Shown in pieces: positions 1 to 5,573 of a DNA stretch of 5,573 nucleotides. The DNA is taken from contig JBARRO010000109.1 of assembly GCA_049644265.1 (NCBI GenBank), positions 1-5,573 on the forward strand, given 5' to 3'. The stretch is from JBARRO01 sp049644265. Lineage in GTDB: Bacteria; Bacteroidota; Ignavibacteria; UBA10030. The notes below the pieces were generated by a model. That model searched no databases and was not told the DNA's origin. It worked only from the letters and a program-made list of their open reading frames with translations. Made by a program: the position numbers and the translations under genes. The number at the start of each line of letters is the position of its first letter. The stretch's first letter is position 1.

Positions 1-1970
1 GACATTGCGGCATAATACGGCGATCCTTGAAAATTCGAGTTTCCGATCGTGCAGTCATCGATGGTGATGTTGTCCGTGTTGCTTACAACAACCGGAGAAC
101 TTGCCCAGTCGATCGTGCAATGCGAAAGCGAGGAGTTGTCCGCACCGGAAAAAGAGATGCCCGTCCAATAATTGTTGCTGCTTGAGCAATTAAGGGTGAT
201 TGGTTGCTGTGAGGTCCCTTCTGCCACAAGCCTGCCATTGACGACAAGACCGGTTCCAGTGGGAAAATGGAGAGTTGTTCCGGCGCTGATGGTCAGGGTT
301 GTCCCCGAGGAGACAGTAAGCGTACCCGAAACGGTGTAGGTACCTGCAGGAATCGTAGCATTCGACGAAAATGTCGGTCCCGCATATTGTGCCGTAACTG
401 TTGCACCGGCCAGTTTGAACACCACTGCTTTTTGATCGTAACCCGCGGGGTTGCTGCCGACTTGTTGGAGCGTCGCGCTGTCGGCATGATAGCTCCAGCC
501 CTGGAAGAAAGCCGTTGATCCGCTGATGGATTGGGCGAGGGGAGCGCGAACCCAGTAGATCGGTAGGTTTGGATCAAAAGACGAATTCTGATTCAGAAAT
601 ACACCCTTGTAGCTCGTGCCTGTGCCAAGGTTGTTGGTTGCTGAGGCGACAGATTTGAACGGGGCAGACATGCCTTGGTTACGCAGGCTATTACCGTAAG
701 TCGCGTCAGGATAGTCGATCAACCAAGGGTCTTGAAATTGCACCGAGTCAACAACCAAGCTCCCATCGACAAGCAGTTTTCGGATCGAAGCACTGTGGGA
801 TCCTTTAAAGTTGGACACAATTTCAGAAACAAGCCCAACAGTAAAACCCGAATGGTTCTGAACGTTCGAAGAGGAATTCCAATTGTTGAACTTCTCTACA
901 GGATTTTGGACGAATTCCTGGTTGGCCTGAAGAGTCAAATTCGTGCCAGACAGTTGTTTAAATGACCACGGAATCGAATGAACTGCAAACGAAATTCCTT
1001 CCCAACGGTTCACGGTTGTTCCGGACAGCTCTGAACCATTCTCCCGCTTTTGTGTTACAGAAATGGAACTGCCGTAGAGAGCTGCACGGTATTGTTCTGT
1101 CTGAAGGTTCATCCGTTCGACCTGCCCGGCGGTAAACTCGTTTCTGCAGGAATCCGGAGTGTAGTTCATGAAGTTGTTTATGGGGTCAATGCCCTCATCA
1201 AGGGGACACGAGTCCCAAGGGTAGCTGCAATCAATTGCTCCATCCCCAAACTGCTGTTTAGGTGTATCATCCACCAAATCCCCGTCTTCGTCACAGCCTC
1301 CCTCAAAGGTGTGAAGTAATCCGAAGTAATGCCCAACCTCATGAACAGCAAGATCGCCCAGGTTGTACGGAGATCCATTGCCGCCCACGAACGCATCGAA
1401 ATCTACAACAACCCCATGCAGCTTGCTCGTGTCCGCAAATGCCGATGGAAATCGCGCATATCCGTTATAGCTTTGCACATCGGCTGTGTAGAAGTTGAGC
1501 ACATGCGCTGGATCAACGCAAAGAGCGTATTTCATGCTTCGCTCGGCATCCGTGGGATTCAGCTCCACCGTCTGCACATTCCAAGTGGAATTATCCCATC
1601 GGTCGATACTGTAGATAAAGAACCTGAAGGGCAACCCAGTGAACCACGAGAACGTCGAATTGAGAATTGCCACCTGATTGTTGATTTGCGAATCGGTGAC
1701 GTTGCAGGATCCATCGTTCTTTCGGACAACGTGGAATGCAATGGGAACATACACAAGTTCTCCAGATGTGAGCACTCGGTTCTTCTTCGCCACCCACATA
1801 GACTGCTCGGAGCGAAGCTTCACAATCTGCTGACGACCAGGGCTTGGTGTTCCGCACATTCCAACACGGTCCTGGGCGAGGGAAGGACTTGGAGACAAAA
1901 CAATCGTTACAATGAACACTGGGATCCAGAATACAAATCTGGGGAGGGTACAGAAAAAGCAGGTTTTCAT
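1..1970 (-). CDS. Secreted M43 (pappalysin-like) zinc metalloprotease with beta-helix tail, C-terminus cut by window edge
   Basis: Translating the minus strand gives 656 uninterrupted codons running off position 1, so the gene is partial at its 3' end. Residues 1-32 form a signal peptide: a Lys/Arg n-region, a hydrophobic core, and a likely cleavage after SPSLA before QD. Residues 38-43 (MCGTPS) resemble the start of the mature part in M43 proteins. The catalytic domain follows. HEVGHYFGLLH gives zinc ligands H210, H214 and H220, with E211 as general base. An acidic stretch, GGCDEDGDLVDDTP (224-237), probably binds calcium. NFMNYTPDSC (266-275) is the Met-turn, with M268. C226, C248, C255 and C275 match the usual disulfide cysteines of the family. 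Residues about 285-535 are not recognised. From about 537 onward, repeats such as LTISAGTTLHF and LVVNGRLVAEGT are typical of right-handed parallel beta-helices. It is probably an extracellular or surface peptidase; the substrate is unknown. It lies 33 bases downstream of the lipoprotein gene and is probably co-transcribed with it. The M43 assignment is strong; the beta-helix call is good. Confidence 0.93.
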   Translation of the reverse strand, partial: MKTCFFCTLPRFVFWIPVFIVTIVLSPSPSLAQDRVGMCGTPSPGRQQIVKLRSEQSMWVAKKNRVLTSGELVYVPIAFHVVRKNDGSCNVTDSQINNQVAILNSTFSWFTGLPFRFFIYSIDRWDNSTWNVQTVELNPTDAERSMKYALCVDPAHVLNFYTADVQSYNGYARFPSAFADTSKLHGVVVDFDAFVGGNGSPYNLGDLAVHEVGHYFGLLHTFEGGCDEDGDLVDDTPKQQFGDGAIDCSYPWDSCPLDEGIDPINNFMNYTPDSCRNEFTAGQVERMNLQTEQYRAALYGSSISVTQKRENGSELSGTTVNRWEGISFAVHSIPWSFKQLSGTNLTLQANQEFVQNPVEKFNNWNSSSNVQNHSGFTVGLVSEIVSNFKGSHSASIRKLLVDGSLVVDSVQFQDPWLIDYPDATYGNSLRNQGMSAPFKSVASATNNLGTGTSYKGVFLNQNSSFDPNLPIYWVRAPLAQSISGSTAFFQGWSYHADSATLQQVGSNPAGYDQKAVVFKLAGATVTAQYAGPTFSSNATIPAGTYTVSGTLTVSSGTTLTISAGTTLHFPTGTGLVVNGRLVAEGTSQQPITLNCSSSNNYWTGISFSGADNSSLSHCTIDWASSPVVVSNTDNITIDDCTIGNSNFQGSPYYAAM

Positions 1971-1975
1971 ATTGA

Positions 1976-1980
1976 CCCCC
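1976..1980 (-). promoter_or_regulatory. Ribosome binding site for the M43 protease gene
   Basis: On the minus strand, GGGGG lies 5 bases before the ATG at 1970. An alternative in-frame ATG at 1982 (which would add MGVN) has no purine-rich element at a suitable distance, and its own GGGGG would fall inside the coding sequence. I therefore place the start at 1970. The lipoprotein gene has a similar G-run before its start. Confidence 0.5.
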
Positions 1981-2003
1981 ATGGGTAGTTGAGAGTTGGC
2001 TTG

Positions 2004-3143
2004 TTACTGCCTCCTCCTTCCCACCGCCACTATGCCTCGTGGTGATTCCTGTCCCACGGCAATAATCAAGTCGTTTTTGAACGCGAGTCCGTGGAATGCT
2101 CCAAGTGCGATGGCTGTTGTCGCACGATAGCTTTTCCAGCTCGACCCGTTATAATGCAGCATCTCTCCAAACGATCCAGCTACGAAGATATCATTTAACG
2201 CCTGACCGCGAACAACATACGTGTGATACGTTGTTACTTCGGTGTGGAGCGACTTCCACGTTGTCGTATCCTGGATTTGTTCCTTGGAGAAAATACCGTC
2301 TCCCACGACAAAATAGCGTTGGCCGCTCTTGAACCAGAGGCTCTGCAAACTGTAATCGATACCGGATGCAGAAACAGAATCCACCTGTGTCCCTCGTATG
2401 CGCAGGACCTTCTTGTCAAAATTCACAAACTGTTTTGCAGCAACAGCGTAGACTTCGTTCCCGTCTCCCCAGATATCATAGATATCGAGACTCGTCCCGC
2501 TCGAGAGCTTCTGCCAGGATACCCTGTCGTAGTGAGCGATGGAACCTGCTCGGCCAACAAAATACATGTCCGTCGGGGTTGAACCCCAAGCCTTCGAAAC
2601 GGAGATGTTGGGATCAACAGCTGTCCGCAGGTCGTACATTGTCCAGCTCGATCCGTCTCCATAGATCGGCAGACTGCCGACAAGCCAAACCTGAGTTGGT
2701 GAGGAGCAATAGATCCCCTCAAGTGGTGGCGTGATGAGGTTGCCTCGGAAGCTCACCGTCACTATTCGAACAGTCCACTTCCCTCCATTCCACGAAACAA
2801 AGTTGTGAGGTGTCGACTCGAACTGTCCCGTCGAGTCCTTCAGGTATATCTCGCCAACCGCATAGGCTAACGTATCGTTGATAATTGCCACATCGTTGAG
2901 CGTACTCCCATTACCGTCGCCTAATGTGTCGATGGTCCAGATAAAGTCATGGCTCGTCGTATCGGGAGTGTTGTTGGGAGGACAGGTCGAGCAGGGCTCG
3001 TCTTTACTGCAAGAAGAGCAGAGCAGAACAAGGAAGAGGTTGAGGCAGAGGAAGAGGCAAGGGATGTGCCTCGTCCGAGTCCTCCCCCTCTCGACTTGTG
3101 TCTTACCCTTCGTCAGTCTGAAGGATTGAGTTTCTGACACCAT
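2004..3143 (-). CDS. Putative surface lipoprotein with beta-propeller-like repeats
   Basis: This is a complete frame of 379 residues. A basic N-terminus (about 26 residues, rich in Arg and Lys) precedes a hydrophobic segment (about 28-41) and LCSSC, so C45 is the likely lipidated cysteine. The -3 residue is Cys instead of the usual Leu, so the lipobox is loose, as often seen in Bacteroidota. A linker with two further cysteines (C51, C54) and many Pro, Thr and Asn residues leads to SHDFIWTIDTLGDG (64-77), a segment I associate with lipoproteins of the Ignavibacteria/Bacteroidota group. The rest has repeats of about 40-50 residues that fit propeller blades: LNDVAIINDTLAYAVGE, AWGSTPTDMYFVGRAGSIAHY, IYDIWGDGNEVYAV, and LNDIFVAGSFGEMLHYNGSSW. 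No catalytic motif was found, so the function is unknown; a binding or scaffold role on the outer membrane is plausible. The start is supported by AAGGGGG just upstream. The protein ends in RRRQ, encoded partly by three AGG codons in a row. Confidence 0.88.
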   Translation of the reverse strand: MVSETQSFRLTKGKTQVERGRTRTRHIPCLFLCLNLFLVLLCSSCSKDEPCSTCPPNNTPDTTSHDFIWTIDTLGDGNGSTLNDVAIINDTLAYAVGEIYLKDSTGQFESTPHNFVSWNGGKWTVRIVTVSFRGNLITPPLEGIYCSSPTQVWLVGSLPIYGDGSSWTMYDLRTAVDPNISVSKAWGSTPTDMYFVGRAGSIAHYDRVSWQKLSSGTSLDIYDIWGDGNEVYAVAAKQFVNFDKKVLRIRGTQVDSVSASGIDYSLQSLWFKSGQRYFVVGDGIFSKEQIQDTTTWKSLHTEVTTYHTYVVRGQALNDIFVAGSFGEMLHYNGSSWKSYRATTAIALGAFHGLAFKNDLIIAVGQESPRGIVAVGRRRQ

Positions 3144-3147
3144 GAAG

Positions 3148-3154
3148 CCCCCTT
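3148..3154 (-). promoter_or_regulatory. Ribosome binding site for the lipoprotein gene
   Basis: The minus strand reads AAGGGGG followed by CTTC and the ATG at 3143, a 4-base spacing. This supports the long, basic N-terminus of the lipoprotein. No internal ATG lies before the hydrophobic segment that could serve as a better start. Confidence 0.5.
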
Positions 3155-3181
3155 GGAGTGAGACGGATCGATCTCAAGTTC

Positions 3182-3394
3182 CTACAATACCCCGTCATAG
3201 TCAATCCCTAGTTCAAGGGAATCTTTGAGTGCATTAAGTTTGAGAACCATTGTTCTTGCGTTGAATTCTGGAAGGAGTTCTTCGACGCTCGATTCTCAGG
3301 AATGCGAGTTTGCGGAAGGAGTTTGGAAGACAACCGCAAGAGCTTCTCTCTGACTGGCTCCTTTGACCAGTCCGGCGATGTTGAGAAACTCCAT
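3182..3394 (-). pseudogene. Possible small gene remnant with one internal stop
   Basis: On the minus strand, an ATG at 3394 opens a frame of 70 codons ending in TAG at 3182-3184 and interrupted only by TGA at 3296-3298 (codon 33). The upstream half reads MEFLNIAGLVKGASQREAL and onward; the downstream half includes VEELLPEFNARTMVLKLNAL. Both have the balanced hydrophobic and charged composition of real protein, better than the competing frames over the same bases. The frame is also open for 11 codons upstream of the ATG (LVELYKPPKVV). It lies 38 bases upstream of the lipoprotein gene on the same strand. I do not recognise the family. It could be a decayed gene or a chance open frame; no Shine-Dalgarno sequence is obvious. 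Confidence 0.2.
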
Positions 3395-3686
3395 TGTTGT
3401 CGGAACAACCTTCGGAGGCTTATAGAGCTCAACGAGTCATCCGTTCCTCTCGTCGGGGACTGCCAGTTGTGGTAGTGCAGAGGGCGCGGAGCAAAGAAGG
3501 TCGTAAGTTGGAATATTTTCAGCGATCCTCGGCCTGCCTATTCGACATACGCAGAGACGTCTGCCGTCTGCATTTCGCCATCTGCCTTTTTTCCCTTTCC
3601 CATTTCCACTAGACTCACTACACTTTTCCCATTGAATCTTTCCTCATTTCTTGATTGATTGAATGTCGTTGCTTCTGTCAACCTTC

Positions 3687-3692
3687 GAGGAG
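3687..3692 (+). promoter_or_regulatory. Ribosome binding site that sets the amidase start at GTG 3699
   Basis: GAGGAG lies 6 bases before an in-frame GTG at 3699, which is near-ideal spacing. The upstream ATG at 3663 is preceded by TTGATTGATTGA and has no Shine-Dalgarno sequence. Starting at 3699 gives MFRLSLLLLIASSVAVSQ, a compact signal peptide. Starting at 3663 would put two Glu residues (E9, E10) before the hydrophobic core. Confidence 0.65.
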
Positions 3693-3698
3693 ATTCCC

Positions 3699-5555
3699 GT
3701 GTTCCGTCTTTCACTGCTTCTGCTCATCGCCAGTTCGGTCGCCGTATCCCAAACAGCTCCTGATTCTCTCCAGCATCCCAAGACCGATTCGCTTTTTCTG
3801 CGGGTCGTGGTTCCGGGTGACGACACCGTTCGGGCTGTATTTGGGCGTCACAGGATTGCCGCGAGCACTCTCCCAAATGCAAAGGCCTTCATTAACGGGC
3901 AGGAGACCAAGGTCTACGCAAGCGGCGCGTTCGTCGGAATGGTTCAGGTTCCCGTGGGAACCTCGCCTCTTCGTCTGACCGTCAAGAACGCCATGGGAGA
4001 CTCGTTGTACAAAGACTTTGTGTTTGTCAGACCCGAGCCGCCCAAGACCTCCTCGAAAGACACCGTCACCATCGAAAAGATCATGATGGAGCCCTCCCAG
4101 GATCTTTGGCTAGGGAAGGACGACGTGCTCGAAGTGAAGTTCAAGGGAAGCCCCGGATATGAAGCTTCATTTGAGATTGACGGAGTGGAATCGGGAATCC
4201 CGATGAGAGAGCTTCCGGCCAGGGAAGCAAACGGACTCGGCGGTATTTATGTCGGACGGTATAAAATAAAGGACGGCGACGTGTCGAACGGCTCCCCGAT
4301 ACGATTCAAACTCAGGGAAAGTTTTTGGTGCAGTGAAAAAGCGTACTCGAGGGCAAGGGTATGGATCATTCCGGATTCCCTCCCGCGCGTGGCCGAAGTT
4401 ACCGGGAGACGGCCGTTTCTCAATGCGGGGCTCGGTGCAGACCGTTTAGGAGGCGCAAAACTCGGCTACATTCAACCCGGAGTCCTTGTGGAGATCTCCG
4501 GAAAAGTCGGCAGGCAGTACCGGGTTCGGCTTTCGGAATCCATGGAGGGATGGCTTCCCGAGGAATCCGCACGACTTCTTCCTCCCGACACCCCTCTTCC
4601 CCGCTCCCTGACCGGTTCCATTTCGGCAGCGGGAAACGATTCTGTCGACATTGTGACCGTCTCGTTGTCGAAGCGCCTCCCTTACACCAGCGACCAGCAA
4701 GTAAATCCCAATGCTGTCATTGTCGATGTCTACGGCGCAACATCCAACACAAACTGGATCACACACCAACTCTCCGCGAAAGGGATCGAGAGCGTCAAGT
4801 GGAACCAGGTCTCTGCTGAACAGTACCGGCTTACGATCAACCTGAAATACCGCCAGCAGTGGGGGTACGATATCGACTACAACGGAGGCACGGCACTCAG
4901 GATTCGCATTCGGCGACCTCCCGTTCTCGCCTCGAGGGATTCGATCTTGAACGGACTCCTCGTTGCAGTCGATGCGGGACATGGTGGCGATAATCAGGGC
5001 GCTCTTGGTGCCACAGGGGTGAGGGAAATGGACGTCAATCTTGCAATCGTGAATCACATCGATTCCGTGCTCAGGGCTAGAGGAGCTCAGACTGTTCTTA
5101 CCCGAACGGGCGATGAAGGGCCCTCGATGCTGGAGCGAACCGATAAGGTCCTCTCTTCGGGTGCCCAGGTGCTGATCAGCATCCACTGCAACTCGACGGG
5201 AGAAATCTCAGATCCACTCCAGGTTTCCGGCACAAGCACATACTACCGCTACGTCGGCTTCAAGCTGCTCGCAAACGGCATGTATGACAGAATGCTGGAG
5301 CTGGGGTTGAATCAATTTGGCATCACGGGGAGCTTCAACTTCAGTCTCAACGGTCCAACTCAGTTGCCCAACGTCCTGGTCGAAACAGCATTCCTTTCGA
5401 ACCCCGAAGACGAAATGTTGTTGCTGGACGACGGCTTCCGGACGAAAATTGCTGTGCAGGTTATAAAAGGACTGGAGGATTTTTTGAGAAAGGCGACGGA
5501 ACAAGAAGAAAGCGAGACACCGACAAAGATCGGCAATCGTGAAGGGGGAAGATAG
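3699..5555 (+). CDS. Secreted N-acetylmuramoyl-L-alanine amidase (Amidase_3) with Ig-like, SH3-like and AMIN-like modules
   Basis: This enzyme cleaves the amide bond between N-acetylmuramic acid and L-alanine in peptidoglycan. From GTG 3699 it is 618 residues (630 if started at ATG 3663); numbers here use the GTG. Residues 1 to about 18 are a signal peptide. About 33-112 looks like an Ig-like fold (FINGQETKVYASGAFVGMVQV), and about 122-228 a second beta-rich module (KFKGSPGYEASFEIDGVESGIPMREL). About 237-295 is SH3-like (LGYIQPGVLVEISGKVGRQYRVRL, then GWLP). About 312-408 resembles an AMIN domain (DIVTVSLSKRLPY, VIVDVYGAT), which in related enzymes targets the cell wall or division site. The catalytic domain spans about 418-598: DAGHGG gives H428, GVREMDVNL gives E443, SIHCNS gives H496, and VETAFLSNPED gives the catalytic E562. 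All zinc-site residues are present, so it should be active. The C-terminus is a polar, Glu-rich tail. It is probably periplasmic. The gene stands alone on its strand within the window. The amidase call is very strong; module boundaries are approximate. Confidence 0.95.
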   Translation: MFRLSLLLLIASSVAVSQTAPDSLQHPKTDSLFLRVVVPGDDTVRAVFGRHRIAASTLPNAKAFINGQETKVYASGAFVGMVQVPVGTSPLRLTVKNAMGDSLYKDFVFVRPEPPKTSSKDTVTIEKIMMEPSQDLWLGKDDVLEVKFKGSPGYEASFEIDGVESGIPMRELPAREANGLGGIYVGRYKIKDGDVSNGSPIRFKLRESFWCSEKAYSRARVWIIPDSLPRVAEVTGRRPFLNAGLGADRLGGAKLGYIQPGVLVEISGKVGRQYRVRLSESMEGWLPEESARLLPPDTPLPRSLTGSISAAGNDSVDIVTVSLSKRLPYTSDQQVNPNAVIVDVYGATSNTNWITHQLSAKGIESVKWNQVSAEQYRLTINLKYRQQWGYDIDYNGGTALRIRIRRPPVLASRDSILNGLLVAVDAGHGGDNQGALGATGVREMDVNLAIVNHIDSVLRARGAQTVLTRTGDEGPSMLERTDKVLSSGAQVLISIHCNSTGEISDPLQVSGTSTYYRYVGFKLLANGMYDRMLELGLNQFGITGSFNFSLNGPTQLPNVLVETAFLSNPEDEMLLLDDGFRTKIAVQVIKGLEDFLRKATEQEESETPTKIGNREGGR

Positions 5556-5573
5556 AAATCTGGTGTGCGGAAT

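Larger units (their letters stand above)
3144..3698. other. Divergent intergenic region without a convincing intact gene
   Basis: About 550 bases separate the start of the minus-strand lipoprotein gene from the start of the plus-strand amidase gene, so promoters for both should lie here. I see no convincing -35/-10 pair or Bacteroidota-type TTTG/TAnnTTTG pair, and no terminator. The left part (3182-3394) holds a broken minus-strand frame described separately. The middle has only very short inverted repeats: GACTGG/CCAGTC at 3352-3357 and 3367-3372, and GTTGT/ACAAC at 3396-3409. The right part holds two adjacent CGTCTGC copies (3558-3571), a run of 17 pyrimidines (3585-3601), and a T-rich leader up to the amidase gene. 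Confidence 0.7.

Noticed and set aside
1329..1988. Plus-strand open frame of 219 codons
   Set aside because: It is antisense to the M43 protease domain, whose zinc motif is read clearly on the other strand; the product is His/Arg-rich with no domain.
3168..3230. A sigma70-like promoter for the lipoprotein gene (TTGAAC or TTGACT with TATTGT on the minus strand)
   Set aside because: The spacings are 21 and 11 bases, neither compatible with a normal -35/-10 pair.
3352..3372. Inverted repeat GACTGG/CCAGTC as an operator or terminator
   Set aside because: The stem is only 6 bp with a 9-base loop and no following T-run; this is expected by chance in a region of this size.
3208..3432. Minus-strand 74-codon frame in the intergenic region
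   Set aside because: It needs a TTG start with no clear RBS, and its Ser/Gln/Asn/Arg-rich composition looks like non-coding sequence. The frame one base over is more protein-like.
3551..3592. Hairpin GCAGA/TCTGC plus a T6 run as a Rho-independent terminator
   Set aside because: The stem is only 5 bp and the T-run starts 22 bases after it. No plus-strand gene ends upstream that would need it.
3394..3612. Plus-strand 72-codon frame in the intergenic region
   Set aside because: It has a TTG start, no RBS, and an Arg/Ser-rich product; it runs through the repeat and pyrimidine tract.
4446..5186. Minus-strand open frame of 246 codons opposite the amidase gene
   Set aside because: It lies wholly antisense to a well-supported catalytic gene, has no recognisable motif, and is rich in Arg, Cys and Ser as expected of a shadow frame.

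Overview
The window holds three long protein-coding genes. Two lie in tandem on the minus strand in the left half, and one lies on the plus strand in the right half, divergent from them across a gap of about 550 bases. All three products look exported: each has a hydrophobic N-terminal signal, and one of these ends in a lipobox-like cysteine. No cytoplasmic housekeeping gene, RNA gene, transposase, CRISPR array or integration site was recognised. The combination of a pappalysin-type (M43) protease with a beta-helix tail, a propeller-like lipoprotein containing a SHDFxWxIDTLGDG segment, and a multidomain AMIN/Amidase_3 enzyme suggests a Gram-negative of the Bacteroidota/Chlorobiota (FCB) group, perhaps Ignavibacteria-like. 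This is inferred from family resemblance, not from a marker gene.

Positions 1-1970 (minus) are the first 656 codons of a large secreted zinc metalloprotease whose C-terminus lies beyond the left edge. It has a signal peptide, an M43 catalytic domain with HEVGHYFGLLH and a Met-turn NFMNY, an uncharacterised middle region, and the beginning of a right-handed parallel beta-helix. Thirty-three bases upstream ends a 379-residue lipoprotein gene (2004-3143, minus) with propeller-like repeats. The two genes are probably co-transcribed.

Positions 3144-3698 are intergenic. Next to the lipoprotein gene there is a protein-like minus-strand frame of 70 codons broken by one TGA, possibly a gene remnant. 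Nearer the right-hand gene there are short CGTCTGC-type repeats and a pyrimidine-rich leader.

Positions 3699-5555 (plus) encode a complete secreted N-acetylmuramoyl-L-alanine amidase. It carries two Ig-like modules, an SH3-like module and an AMIN-like module ahead of a C-terminal Amidase_3 catalytic domain with all expected zinc and catalytic residues. A good Shine-Dalgarno sequence points to a GTG start at 3699 rather than the upstream ATG at 3663.

The amidase remodels peptidoglycan. The lipoprotein and protease probably act on the cell surface or outside the cell. Nothing in the window ties them into one pathway, and no clearly new biological system is visible. The most unusual items are the protease/beta-helix fusion, the broken frame in the intergenic region, and the tandem AGG codons at the lipoprotein/protease junction.
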